Notes: generated by a model not told the origin, from the sequence alone. A stretch of DNA of 64,000 bases from Hortaea werneckii (GCA_037044905.1 JBAOKB010000048.1:1178001-1242000), one strand, 5' to 3'. Numbered from the stretch's first letter, positions 33,191 through 44,240 are shown. Made by a program: numbers and translations.

Positions 33191-34204
33191 CTAGTCCCCC
33201 TCACTCGTCACAGCCATATCCAGCACCTCCGCCCTCGCGCGCCCCTTCGTCTGCGTACTGATAAAATCACTCAACGTCTTGAAACTTCCCGGCTCCACGA
33301 ACCCCACGCATTCCCATTCTTCGCCCACCACGTCTTGGTTCTCGACTGCTTCGACGTAGCTGAGGATCTTGTCCTTGACGGAACCTTTTTCGGGTTCGTC
33401 GCCTTCAGTTTTGGGCGTCAGTTTCACCGTTTGTTTCAGGACCGAGGTGGGGCAGGTGATGCGCAGACGCATGCGCGCTTTGGCGACGGGAATGGGTTGG
33501 TGGGCGATCAGGGCTTTCATCGCTTCCAGGGCTTGGGATTTGGAGGATTTGTTCGTCGTGACGCCTGTCCATTTCGGTTTGGGTTTCTGCTTGACTTCCT
33601 CTCCTCCGTCGCCGGCTGTCTGTCCATCGGTCGTCTTCCTCGGCGTGCCCGCATTCGACTCCGTTGCCTCTCCCCCGCGACTCTTACTCCGATCCTCTTC
33701 CGCACTACCACCACCACCACCGCCGCCCTGCTTCCCCTTCCCCGCCTGCCGTCCCGCGTGTCCCCCCTGACTACTCAGCTGATCCAGCGCCTTCTCAATC
33801 ATCCCCGTCGTATACACCCGCTTACTCTTGGGATCCACCAACCGTCCCGCCACCATCTCGACGACTTCCCGATGCACCCGTTCCAACTCCACCCCGCGCT
33901 CCTTCTCCCCGACCTGGATCTCCCCTTTATTCAGAATCTCTAGCACGACTTCATCCCGCGTCATGCCTGGGAACGCTTTCTTCAGCTCCTCGTTCGGCGC
34001 TACTTGGCCTTTATTTACGTTCAGGAAGACGTTGGGGATTTGGAGGACGTTGTCGAGGTCTGTCTCGTTCCCCGCGCGGAACGAGGTTACTGTGTTTTTG
34101 TAGCATGCTATTTCGAATTTCTTCTTGCCTTTTTTTAGCCGCACGAGCGAGACGTTGGTTAGGCGGATTTGGTTCGAGGGTTGGTTGATTTGGGCGGAGG
34201 GCAT
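33191..34204 (-). CDS. SDO1: Ribosome maturation factor SBDS/Sdo1
   Basis: 337 residues in one frame. The start at 34204 gives MPSAQINQPSNQIRLTNVSLVR, the usual Sdo1 opening; an in-frame ATG at 34315 would add 37 residues without known counterpart. Domain I (FYSH) includes KKGKKKFEIACYKN and QIPNVFLNVNKGQ. The central domain begins at LKKAFPGMTRDEVVLEILNKGE. Near 145-210 there is a Gly/Ser/charged insertion absent from the roughly 250-residue human and yeast forms, after which NKSSKSQALEAMKAL resumes. The C-terminal domain ends in GRARAEVLDMAV. With the GTPase Efl1 it removes Tif6/eIF6 from pre-60S subunits in the cytoplasm. Confidence 0.95.
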   Translation of the reverse strand: MPSAQINQPSNQIRLTNVSLVRLKKGKKKFEIACYKNTVTSFRAGNETDLDNVLQIPNVFLNVNKGQVAPNEELKKAFPGMTRDEVVLEILNKGEIQVGEKERGVELERVHREVVEMVAGRLVDPKSKRVYTTGMIEKALDQLSSQGGHAGRQAGKGKQGGGGGGGSAEEDRSKSRGGEATESNAGTPRKTTDGQTAGDGGEEVKQKPKPKWTGVTTNKSSKSQALEAMKALIAHQPIPVAKARMRLRITCPTSVLKQTVKLTPKTEGDEPEKGSVKDKILSYVEAVENQDVVGEEWECVGFVEPGSFKTLSDFISTQTKGRARAEVLDMAVTSEGD

Positions 34205-35423
34205 GGTTGGGGCTTGGTTCTTGCAGTAGGGGTTGAAAGGGGAAGTTTGTGATCGAGAAGGGATGTAGAGACGGGGGTAAGAAAAACAGGAAAAGAAATC
34301 GAGGTCGACTTGCATGTGATTGACGCCCGCGCTCTGGGGTTATGACGCATCTTCTCGCCCCTCCGGCTCGCTCGCGCCAAGGAATTTGCCCCGCGTCCTT
34401 TCTGGATTAGGTAATCGGGTTGAGTGCAGTCACTGTGCAGTGGTGATGGCGGGGACTTCAACCTCACTTCACCTGGCACTTTCCCTGCTTTCTACCCTCT
34501 TTTCTCTTCCTTCCCTCCTTTGCAGAAGAAGATATTATGTACGGCATACGATATGGTAAGGTCTCGTTAACCACAAACTTCAATCTGCAATCGCGGAAGT
34601 GGGAGACGGCACATCCTAATAGCCAATACCGGTTGTCTAGACTTCCAACGTAGAATGCATTAACATTCAGTAGAAGTAGAAGACTTCGGTGTTACGCGAT
34701 ATACTATACAGTCTAACATGATACCATGAAAGTGCCCGATTCCATTGATTGTCCTAGGACGAGGTAGGTGGGTATCGTAACATACCACCGTAATGCTTGG
34801 TCACGTATGGAACCTTGGAAGTCATGAACGACCCTGGCCAACTCTATTGCACTGCAGCCCCACCATCCTTGTTCTTGGATATGAAGAGAAACGGAAAGCG
34901 CACTGGCAAATTCTCTGATAGAAGGTCGCTCGTGAATTCATGCATACGCTTTCGCGAGAGCCGGGATGCCTGTAGCGAGTGGTACAGATGTTTCCCATCC
35001 CCAACTCTATTGCTGCGTAGGAAAGTAGGCTCACTTCCATTTCTCACCCGCTTCTCCGTCTCCCGGCAGCGACACCATGATCCTGTTGACCTCACTTCAC
35101 ACTCTCAACCCAACGGCAGTGGTAGAAGCGGCTTCTATCCCACCCCCGGCTATTGTCGATTGGCTATTGTCGATTAACCCCCACATACAGCAGATCGAGC
35201 GCTGCGTACTATACACTCTGGTCACTGCAGCTCAAGTCGATTCGGCTTCACTGAACCTTTCCTACCTGCACCACCGCCTGCTCGTCCATTCTCCGACCAA
35301 CATCTTGTCGGACTTTCGCTGCTCGACTTATGCTGCAAAGACAACGCTTCGCATCGCTCATCCATCAGTATCTATACTGATTTATAATCGCTCCGACAAC
35401 TTGCGATACGCCAATATCACAAG
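34205..35423. other. Divergent promoter region
   Basis: No supported gene in this 1.2-kb gap between SBDS and the C2H2-like gene. A frame at 35077-35604 overlaps the next gene in another phase and has no domain. A small tandem repeat is listed separately. Confidence 0.5.
35148..35175. repeat. 14-bp perfect tandem duplication
   Basis: GGCTATTGTCGATT occurs at 35148-35161 and again at 35162-35175, about 250 bases before the C2H2-like start. Confidence 0.85.
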
Positions 35424-36990
35424 ATGCCGCTTTGTCTGCCTCCAGTACCACTGCCCCGTCCGCCGCCACCAGTACCGGCCTCAGTCCCCGTTCCTGAAGA
35501 ACGTCAGCCTGGTTCTAAGGCAGACCCATCGTTGCGTACGACAATACCCTCGAGCGTTTCCGATCTTTCCCGTCCATCCACGGTTGGCATCGACAACGCT
35601 CTAAGCGAGAGAGCAGCACATCTCACTCGTGCATCACATCAGGACGACTCTACCGAAAAGAAGTCTCGAAGAAAGCCAGCTCCGGAGCCAAAGTACCTCT
35701 TGAAATGCAGGTATGGCTGTGATGGCCAAAGCGGTTCCTTCAAGAAAGTCACAAGCCTCAGGCGGCACATGATGGTCGTACATCACATCCTTCGTAAGCC
35801 CTCCTTATTTATGGAACCTGTAGGCAGTTACTAACTTGCTCGGCAGCTGACAGACTCCGAGACAAAGTTCGCAACTGCGGCTGCTGTGGTAGACTCTTCA
35901 CTACTGAGTCCGAATTGAAGAAGCATGTCGAGCTGAGTATGGTCCTCTCCGCCCGTGTGAACACCAATGTCTGAGCCTTCATTGACAGCATATGGCTCTA
36001 GCACGCTTCTGCGAGGTGTCGCCAGAGTCACGGGCGAAATGGGATGTCTTGCCGCCGACTTCGCGACAACAAAGGGCTGACACTTGGTGCTATGAGGAGG
36101 ACGGCACGCCTTCTGACGAGATTCTCGTCCCCAACCCCGATTATACGGTTAATTCTGAGTCTGAGCAGCCAGTGCCTAGAAAACGGAATAAGAGGAAGGC
36201 TGCTGATAAGGAGGATCTTGAATGTGCAACGATTCAAAAGAAAGCATGCCGACGAGAGGAGACTTTGGAATCCACGAGAGTGGTTGTCGATCTATGCTCA
36301 CCCCAAACGAAAGCGGCGCAGCCACCAAAGCCGCGGGATTCACACAAAGCAACTGAACGAAACCTCGACACAAGCTCCCAATCAACACAGCCACTTGAAG
36401 CCTCCCTTCAGACTACCCTACCAAGCTCTTTCCCACTCCAAGGCATGAATCTCCACAACCACACCCCGAACCCAAGTCCGCAGCACTTCCAACAACCGCC
36501 CATCCCGCCCGACCCAACCACCTTTCTCGAATGGACCGGCAACAAGAAAACCCCTTACGTCCCCGGCAACCTCCCCAGTCTCCACGGCACCGATGCACAT
36601 CTCGCCCGATCTCACAATATTCCCCTCCTCACATCGGGCTGGGCTTTTTCCTCCCCGCCTACAGTCGATCATCTCCCCCACCTGCCGCCTGATCACCCCT
36701 TGGTTGGCCCCGTCGCGGAGTCTTTGCGTGCGGCGAGGGAGTTTTACGTCCGGTTCGATGTACAGCGGAATTCTCTTGCGGGAGTGAAAGCTGCTGCGAA
36801 GACTCAAAATCGTCACCGGCAGGCGCAACAGCAGCAGCAGCAGCAGCACCAGCACCAGCAGTGGATGCGTGGCACGCAAAACCGACCTCCCATCCACCCT
36901 TCAACAACGAAGACATTGCACCCGCACTATTCGCCACCTGCTTCCCACTACTCGGCCTCTCAACTGCCACAACGACGACATAGGTGGTAG
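35424..36990 (+). CDS. Zinc-finger-like protein with polyglutamine tail
   Basis: Exons 35424-35793, 35847-35936 and 36002-36990, 482 residues. Exon 1 carries a basic KKSRRKPAPEPKYLLKCRYGC, then FKKVTSLRRHMMVVHH, a C2H2-like finger (CX3C, then H..H). Exon 2 carries CGCCGRLFTTESELKKHVEL, which begins a second finger. For exon 3, the acceptor after ctctag (36001) keeps frame into TRFCEVSPESRAKW; the nearer AG at 35988 would end the protein after about 25 codons. The rest is disordered and ends with Gln/His repeats (QAQQQQQQQHQHQQ). A possible DNA-binding regulator; no family assigned. Confidence 0.78.
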
Positions 36991-37963
36991 CAGCAGCTAA
37001 TGCATCAGCAACAGCATCAGCACGAGCAAATAAGAGCCCCTCATCCACCCCAACATCCCCCCAAACACCCCCACAAACCCCCCAATCTCCGCCGGACTGG
37101 GACTCCGGGACTTCCTGCTGTGCAATAGTCGTGCCTGCGCCTGCTGCAAGGTCACAATAATGCCATCTCTTAGTCTGCTCTGTCGGGGGAGGGGCGGAGG
37201 TTGGCTGCAAGTGTCGCAAGCTCAGCAGGTGCACGGGATGTACCGCGTTTAGGCCCCCTGGGAAGGGAGGAGGGGGATAGATGGGGATGGAGAATGGAAG
37301 GCTTCACGATTGAGCGAGCCGATTCGGTGGTTTCTTTCTTTCTCTTCTTACTGCAGGGGGGGTTGGGCGGGAGGGGGGTTTCAGCCGCCTCTGATTGCAA
37401 TGGTAATGATGGCGACGATCACGACTGGATGGATGGATGGTGTCTCATGGTGGAGATCTTTCCATCGACACCCTCGCTTCGAAAATCGTAATTTACGTAG
37501 TTGGTTTTTCTTTTCCTTTTTTCCTTTTTAATTCCGTTGTACATTTTGCAAAAGTACATTCGTGTTGCAGTGGCTTTTCCCCTGTCTCTCGGGCATCACA
37601 GGGTATGAGTCGAAGCAGATTATCTTGGGGTGATTATCATGTGTTTTGAGGTCACATGCACACACTCTCTCTACAAGTACCAAGGTGAGAAACAGAATTG
37701 AGGGATTGTGGTAAGAATCGTGATATATCCAAAGGATTTTCTCCGTATCCCATGACTCGAAAGAATGCTACCTCATCGTGCCTTGCCGAAATTTTGCACA
37801 AGCACGAATAGGTCATCATGAATGTTGCATTGTCCTCATCAAGCTGATAAGAGGCATCCCTCTTCATTTTGGCCCCTCACCATTTCAACCCAGGACACCC
37901 ACCTAACTGTCAATCTCCCACCTCCACCCGAGCCCATCCCAACTTCTTCTCCCTTTCCCTCGT
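36991..37963. other. Convergent 3' flanks
   Basis: No supported gene. The 3' ends of the zinc-finger-like gene and the WD40 gene meet here. Antisense frames at 36659-37234 are shadows of the Gln/His-coding region. Confidence 0.5.
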
Positions 37964-39856
37964 TTAGAAAATCTCACTATCATCCAACGGATCCCGCTCC
38001 CCCCCAACCTCCTCAGCTCTCACCTCCACCTCCTTCCCCTTCCCCTTCCCTTCACCTTCCTTCTTCTTCTTCTTCTTCTCCCGGAACGTATCATCCAACC
38101 CGCCCGTCATCCCCCCGCTATCATCCTCATCCTCATAACCAATCGACTCGGAGATTATCTGCGTGAAGGATTGCTGGTTCGTGATACTCGGGAGCTGCTG
38201 CTCTGTGCCCCCGCCTCCCGCTTGGGTGGGAGGGGCAGGAGTGCGACCCGAGAGGATCTCGTCGAGGGAATCTTCTAGATGGCTTGGGGAGTCGTCTGGT
38301 TGGCTCTGCTGTGGCTGTGGGCTTCCAGCTTGTCGGGCTTGGACGGGTAGTCCGCGCTGCGAGTGAGCTCGGGAGGGGGCAGAGTGGCCTGTTTGCAGCA
38401 GCTGTTGCATCGTCACGTGGTTCACGACCAGTTGACCCGGCTCGGGTTGTTTGTAAGGGAAGACGATGCAGAATTTGGTTTTGCTGCTCGCTAGGATCGC
38501 CATGTCCTCTGTCCCAAATGCAGAGTCGTTCCCGAGCGCGGCTCGGATGTCCGCGATCTCGTGCGGGATCCAGGTATATGTCCAGTTGCCTGGTTGGTCT
38601 AGCTTCAATGCCCGCGGTGGCGCGTTAGATATCGCTAGGTTGTAATGGTATACTATCCCTTCCCCGCAGTCGAAGAAGAGATCGATAGGGACTGTAGGGT
38701 GGAAGGCGATCTTGCGGACGTTGCGGTGTTGGAATAGTACCGTGACGAGTTCGGTGGGTTGTCCGCCCGGTGGACAGGTCCAGATCCAGATCGTGGATTG
38801 GAAACGTTCGTCGCGGGTGGCAAGCCATTGCCCGTCGCAGCTGAAGCATACTTCGGCAATCCCCAGGTCTTTTGGGTCCGTGGGTTCTTTGCCTCTCGTT
38901 ACTGCCGAATCCACGGGTACCCGAAGCTGTTCGTAGGATCTTTCGCCTGATGCGGACACTGTTTCCTGGAAGATTGCTCCTAGGTGGTGCATTTTCGTGA
39001 TGACTCGACTGTGCTCGCATACCGTGTCCGGCGAAAAAGCTCGGCTGAAGGTTTTGGAGTCTAGTAAGACGACTTGGCCTTCGTACCCGGACAGCGCAAC
39101 GACGGGGTGAGGGCGGAGTGGACGCACAGGTGACCAAGTCAGCTCCTTGATCCCCAGGTCGTTAACCCACTGGTATGGCGCCCGCGGGTATGACATGTAG
39201 TGGTTGCCGTCAGCAGTGTAGAAATAGACCCCCACCCCACTACTGGCGATTGGCGTATCAAGTACCGCAATCCAGTTTCCATCGGAACTCCAGGAGACAG
39301 ACTGCGCGTCTGTGGTTGGTAGCGTCTTGCGCTTCAGCTCCACGCCGCCGCACAGTATGCACAGCACATCTTCAGCCCCGTCTTTACAGATGTACGCCAT
39401 GCCTGTAACGCGGTTCGGATTCTCGGGATCTCTAGGCCTCGTGGCAAAAGCCGTCCCGCTGGTGGTGGTCTTGATGGACCTCAATTTGTGACCCTTGGCG
39501 GTCTTGAGGCACCATTTGAAAGTTGTACCGAATTCGAAGATGATCAAGACTTTAGACTCGTCCAGCTGCTCGACCCGCGAGACCTCTCCGAACGGTTTGC
39601 TCCCCATGTTAATTCGGAGACCACCGCGGGGGTCATAGACCGAGAGAATGAGAATGTAGTCGGTATAGATGATGGCCAGTAACCCTCGGTCTCTGAGCCA
39701 TTTCATAGAGCGTAGCTTCTTCGTCTCGCTGCTTACATAGTTGATCGAGCGAGACTGAGTGTCATACACGCATATTCTCTCGGGGGTCGCGTACGCGATA
39801 ATGCCATGCGGCGAGACGGTCGACAGGCGACTGTCGTCGAAACAGTCGATGATCAT
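37964..39856 (-). CDS. WD40 protein of the WRAP73/WDR8 type
   Basis: One frame of 630 residues. Beta-propeller text runs from residue 1 to about 480, including SWSSDGNWIAVLDTP, YFYTADGNHYMSYPRAPY, LGIKELTWSP and VVALSGYEGQVVLLDS, which align in order with WRAP73/WDR8. The C-terminal 150 residues are disordered, with a Lys run (REKKKKKKEGEGKGKGKE) and acidic end. In fission yeast and Aspergillus, WDR8 proteins act at spindle pole bodies with Msd1/TINA-like partners to anchor microtubule minus ends. An extra upstream exon cannot be excluded, since the first propeller blade looks slightly short. Divergent from the heat-shock gene. Confidence 0.8.
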   Translation of the reverse strand: MIIDCFDDSRLSTVSPHGIIAYATPERICVYDTQSRSINYVSSETKKLRSMKWLRDRGLLAIIYTDYILILSVYDPRGGLRINMGSKPFGEVSRVEQLDESKVLIIFEFGTTFKWCLKTAKGHKLRSIKTTTSGTAFATRPRDPENPNRVTGMAYICKDGAEDVLCILCGGVELKRKTLPTTDAQSVSWSSDGNWIAVLDTPIASSGVGVYFYTADGNHYMSYPRAPYQWVNDLGIKELTWSPVRPLRPHPVVALSGYEGQVVLLDSKTFSRAFSPDTVCEHSRVITKMHHLGAIFQETVSASGERSYEQLRVPVDSAVTRGKEPTDPKDLGIAEVCFSCDGQWLATRDERFQSTIWIWTCPPGGQPTELVTVLFQHRNVRKIAFHPTVPIDLFFDCGEGIVYHYNLAISNAPPRALKLDQPGNWTYTWIPHEIADIRAALGNDSAFGTEDMAILASSKTKFCIVFPYKQPEPGQLVVNHVTMQQLLQTGHSAPSRAHSQRGLPVQARQAGSPQPQQSQPDDSPSHLEDSLDEILSGRTPAPPTQAGGGGTEQQLPSITNQQSFTQIISESIGYEDEDDSGGMTGGLDDTFREKKKKKKEGEGKGKGKEVEVRAEEVGGERDPLDDSEIF

Positions 39857-40405
39857 GCTGCCTATGTCTATCCTGTCCTGTCAAACCAATGCACAGGGTC
39901 TAATAAGTGTCTGTGCAACTTTTTTTTCTTTTCGTAGTAAACAAATCAACACTGACTGGACTTTGCAGAGCAACACCAGCCGAAGACTTGGGCCGGGCCT
40001 TGTCCGGTACGAGGCGTCGGCCGGAACGCCACCGTGGCGAGTGTCGTCTTCGAAGCCCGATGTGGCGTCAGTAGCCGTCGCCACTCGCCACCTTGGGAGG
40101 TATGCTTGACTTCCTGGCTACGTACACCACCTCTGCCTAGGACCAATCTCGACAGCACAACTCGCTAGAACTCGTTGCAATCGCCACCTAGAAACTTCGT
40201 GTGACTTCTGTAGTCTTCCATACGGAGTGCAGATGTGGCTAACAACCGCACGAGAATGCTGACGACACCCGGCTGCCTATGTACACGCACTTTGTAGCTG
40301 CCTAGAGGTAGGTCTATATAGGAGCCTAGGGTGTGGCTGTCTTTACCATCCCCTCTGTACTAAGACACACCACTACCGCTCCAACACACACTTTCATAAT
40401 CTATC
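39857..40405. promoter_or_regulatory. Divergent promoter with heat-shock-type elements
   Basis: Upstream of the small heat-shock gene, GAAACTTC at 40191-40198 is the GAAnnTTC core of a heat-shock element, with another TTC eight bases on. TATATA at 40315-40320 lies 86 bases before the ATG. The left side is the WD40 gene promoter. Confidence 0.5.
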
Positions 40406-41314
40406 ATGCCATCAGTCAATTACTACAACCAAACAGCCCCCTTCTGGGACTGGGTCGCCGGCCTCGAAGAGCGAGGACCGAACCATCCCCTCTTCGGCGG
40501 CGCTGACCGCGGCGACCAAGTTGAATTTGAGCAGCAACGCTTCAACCCCTGGACGCAAGGCTGGGGCAGCTTTCCATTCGGTCCCATGCCACATCGTGGC
40601 AGGCGGGGCGGGCCAGGTCACCCAGGTCATCATCATGGCCCTGCCCATCCACACCCGCCACCGCACAACTGGGGTGAAGATCACAGTCAAGAGGCGATGC
40701 ATCCTCCTGAAGGAGATCAGGCTGAGGCGCAGCACTCCGGAAGCGACACAGAGACCGGCCACGAAGGACCTAGCATGAGAGGCCGTTGCCGCGGGCGTGG
40801 TCGAGGTGGATGTGGCGGCCGAGGACGAGGCGGCCTTGGTGGTCGCGGACGTGGCGGCTTTCCTTTCGCGAACCCAGGAGCGATGGGCGGCTTTGGCGCT
40901 TTGGCCGGTATGTTTCAAGACCAACTGTTCGGCAACGGCTCAGCAGAGAGAGGAAACGAAGACCTAAAACCGGAAGCCGACGTCTTCGATACGCCCGAGG
41001 CATTCGTCGTTCACGTCTCCCTTCCAGGTGCGAAGAAGGAAGACATCGGCGTCAATTGGGATCAGGAGAAGTCTGAATTGAGCATTGGAGGCGTCATCTA
41101 TCGCCCTGGTGGCGAGGAGCTCCTCCAAACGCTTGCGATGGATGAGCGAAAAGTGGGTGCTTTCGAACGAAAGTTGCGTCTAGGAAGCCGTGCCAATCCG
41201 GCTCAGGTAGACGTCGATGCCATCTCGGCCAAGCTCGAAGACGGTATCCTCAGGGTTGAGGTGCCGAAGATGGATAGCGGCTATGTTGAGGTCAAGAAGG
41301 TGGACATACAGTAA
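40406..41314 (+). CDS. Small heat-shock protein, Hsp20 family
   Basis: Intronless frame of 302 residues. The opening NYYNQTAPFWDWV is typical of fungal Hsp30-like proteins. A Gly/His/Pro-rich middle (about 60-100) is followed by an RGG-like block (RGRCRGRGRGGCGGRGRGG, about 128-155). The alpha-crystallin domain runs from about 190 to the end: LKPEADVFDTPEAFVVHVSLPGAKKEDI through AKLEDGILRVEVPK. Hsp20 proteins hold unfolding proteins without ATP. The RGG block is an unusual addition and might direct the protein to RNA granules. The promoter carries a heat-shock-type motif. Confidence 0.93.
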   Translation: MPSVNYYNQTAPFWDWVAGLEERGPNHPLFGGADRGDQVEFEQQRFNPWTQGWGSFPFGPMPHRGRRGGPGHPGHHHGPAHPHPPPHNWGEDHSQEAMHPPEGDQAEAQHSGSDTETGHEGPSMRGRCRGRGRGGCGGRGRGGLGGRGRGGFPFANPGAMGGFGALAGMFQDQLFGNGSAERGNEDLKPEADVFDTPEAFVVHVSLPGAKKEDIGVNWDQEKSELSIGGVIYRPGGEELLQTLAMDERKVGAFERKLRLGSRANPAQVDVDAISAKLEDGILRVEVPKMDSGYVEVKKVDIQ

Positions 41315-41822
41315 TTGGCTCAAGCATTGTGTGTCGGGAGTTGAGTGTGTCGGCAACGGGGACCCTTTGGTAAGTAGACTTGGACGACGACATGAAATGG
41401 ATAATTGACAGCTCCTCGGAGTTTCGCTATGTACTATTGTAATATGTCTTGCTATGCACCTCATCGGCTTTTGACGACATGTGACGGATCTCAAAAAGCT
41501 CACTGTCACACAAAATACATGTCTGTCGGCTTTTGACGGCGCCATAGGCAATGAAATCGCTCTCGCGGCGATCATGTCTCTAGCGGGTATAGCAGCTTAA
41601 GCCCCCAAACACCTCAATCGTCCTGCCCCCAAACTCTCCGCAAACCTTGCCGCGGGATGCGGAGATCTGGGGTCGGCATCTGACTCGCACTGCTCATGTC
41701 TACCGCTCGAGCCGGTCTTGTATCTCTTCGCCGTCTTGTCAGAGCTTATTTATTGCCTCGCTTCCCCTCCAGATTTCTTTATCGATCCTCGCATACCAAC
41801 GAAAGACACCCAGCGTCACAAG
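41315..41822. other. Intergenic, permease promoter
   Basis: No supported gene. The right half, with short pyrimidine runs before the ATG at 41823, should be the promoter and leader of the permease. Confidence 0.5.
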
Positions 41823-43747
41823 ATGGCCTCTAGTACTACGAAGACGGTCGTTGAGCGGGTCGAAGATGCGCACCCTTCAGCACTTGATCATGTCGATGCG
41901 AAGCACCAAGGTCCCAAGCATGGAGACCGAGCGTTGGCGTACATTGGTGAAGATCGAGTCAAGTTGACAGAGGAAGATGTATGAATCTCATGCAACAAGG
42001 CATGTGCACAGCGCTGACGTCTTCATAGAATAAGCGCATTCGACGACGAACCGACAAAGTCATCTTGACCATCCTGATCTGGGTCTACTTCTTGTATGTA
42101 CAAAGTCCTCCGGGCAACCGAGTCCAAAACTGACAATCATAGACAAATCTTGGACAAGACCGTACTCGGATACGGCGCTACCTTCGGACTGCAAGAAGCT
42201 ACCAACCTTACCGGCAACCAGTACTCCCTCGTCGGCTCCATCGCGCCCATCGCACAACTAGCATGGCAGCCTTTCTCCTCCTTCCTCATCGTCAAAGTAC
42301 CACATCGCATTCTGATGCCCTCCCTCTGCCTTGGCTGGGGTATCGCTCAGGCTGCAATGGCGGCTTGCCATAACTACGGTGGACTACTCGCGGCTCGATT
42401 TTTTCTCGGGCTCTTCGAGGCGGGCTGTCTGCCCCTCTTCAGTATCATCACATCGCAGTGGTTCCGTCGTGCGGAGCAGCCTCTGCGTGTCGCGGCGTGG
42501 TACTCGACGAACGGTATCGCGACTATTGTGGCTTCGGCGCTTTCCTATGGACTTGGACATATTCCTGAGGAGCACTTGGAGTCATGGCAGATGTACGTAT
42601 CCACCTTGAAACATCAACAGAAATATCCGCTGACTTTAAGTCCGCAGTATCTTCCTCTTCGTCGGTCTCGTCACCATCGTCTCCGCTCCTATCGTCTACT
42701 GGAAACTCGACAACGATATCCCCTCAGCCCGCTTCCTATCCGAAGAAGACAAACCCAAAGCCATCGAGCGTCTGAGGGCCAACCAGACCGGCACCGGAAC
42801 TCGAGAGTTCAAATGGTCCCATATCCTCGAGATGTTCCTGGAGCCGAAGACTTTCCTCTGGATCGGTCTCGCTATGCTGCTGAATGTCGGCGCTTCGGTC
42901 ACGAACACTTTCGGTCCTCTCATCATCAATGGCCTGGGTTTCAATAAGTACACGACTACGCTGCTGAACATGCCGTTCGGCTTTCTGCAGTTCGTCATCA
43001 TCCTCTTCGCCTCATGGGCTGCGCAGCGATGGCGGATCAAATCCGTCGTCTTGGTTGTCCTGGTCGTCCCTGTAATTGCTGGACTAGCCATGCTGTACAC
43101 GATTCCGCATACCGATTCCAACGAGGGTGCTTTGCTGGCGGGATACTATCTCCTCGCCTTCCTGTTCGGAGGTAACCCCATCATTGTCGCCTGGATCGTG
43201 GCCAACACTGCAGGCAGTAAGTGTCATCCCCATGATCCTCAAAAACTCATCAAGCTAACCTGAGGCCCTCAAGCAACAAAACGTTCAGCCATCATGTCCG
43301 CCTACAACGCCGCGTCCAGCGCAGGCAACATCATCGGTCCCCTCCTCTTCCAATCATCCGATGCCCCCGAATACCTCCCAGGTTTGCGCGCAGTGCTGGG
43401 AATCTTCGTTGCGCTGGCAGCCTGCGCGATCCTGCAAGCCGCCAACCTCGTTTTCCTCAATAAATTGCAGGCCAGGAAGAGAGTCAAGGCTGGTAAGCCG
43501 GCTAAAATCGTCGATCATAGTATGGAGAGCCGGTACCACGATGTCGATGAGCAACCGGATCTCGCAGTCGGCATGGCTGAAGGGGATGGCGACGTTGAAG
43601 GCCGTGCTGGTGAGGTCAGGCTTGGACAGCATGCTTTTGAGGATTTGACTGGTAAGTCTCTATTTCGACTCTCTTGGGTTCGTGCATTTGCTGACATTGT
43701 TTTCTCCACCAGATCGCCAGAATGACGAGTTCATTTATGTCTACTAG
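41823..43747 (+). CDS. MFS allantoate/anion permease, Dal5-like
   Basis: Six exons: 41823-41978, 42029-42093, 42143-42592, 42648-43216, 43274-43651, 43713-43747; 550 residues. All introns are 50-61 nt and GT..AG, and each junction restores family text (VYFL-QILDKTVLGYGATFGL, SWQ-IIFLFVGL, NTAG-TTKRSAIMSAYNAAS). About twelve membrane segments are present. The text fits the anion:cation symporter family that includes Dal5 (allantoate, ureidosuccinate) and Tna1. It should import an anionic nitrogen source or vitamin at the plasma membrane. The exact substrate is open. Confidence 0.93.
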
Positions 43748-44240
43748 TAGTGTTTATGAGTAGTTATTAGCCGTAATGACCTAATGTGAAGTTTGTTAGG
43801 CATGACTTGACACATTGTCCTATTTTCCATACATTCCGTTTTTCAAAATTGAAGCCACCACATGGGCGTAATGCAAGCCCAATTTCAGTCCTTCGTTCGC
43901 AGGATATCGTCGTGAAATCCCATCCTGCAGTCCCGCTCGACCTCGTCCAGCCAATCAGAAAACTTGCTCATCACGTGCACAGGCCGGATAGATATATCAT
44001 CCGCTTGCCCCCCTTCTTCCCTTCCAATGCACACATTCTGATCAATCACGTGCGGGTCAGAATGGATTGTATGGTTAGGGGCGGGCAATGCTGCATTTCG
44101 TTCGGACGAATCGTTTCCGTCTCCATTCAGTATAAATAGACCTCAAAATCCACATTCTCCCCAACAAACTTCCACTCCTCACCTACTCCGCATTGGTCCT
44201 TAGTCCCCTGTTTTTTTGACGCTTCAACACAGACAAAAAA
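43748..44240 (+). promoter_or_regulatory. NmrA-like gene promoter: CCAAT, two CACGTG, TATA
   Basis: Within 300 bases upstream of ATG 44241 lie CCAATCA (43951-43957), CACGTG (43972-43977 and 44047-44052) and TATAAATA (44131-44138). The two CACGTG sites are 75 bases apart. This is the clearest set of promoter elements in the window. Confidence 0.6.

Noticed and set aside
34205..34315. N-terminal extension of SBDS from ATG 34315
   Set aside because: The 37 extra residues do not resemble any known SBDS start, whereas ATG 34204 gives the conserved opening.
35989..36001. Zinc-finger-like exon 3 beginning at CAT 35989
   Set aside because: It would complete a perfect H-x3-H finger, but it needs an intron beginning AG instead of GT; the GT..AG junction at 36001 keeps frame.
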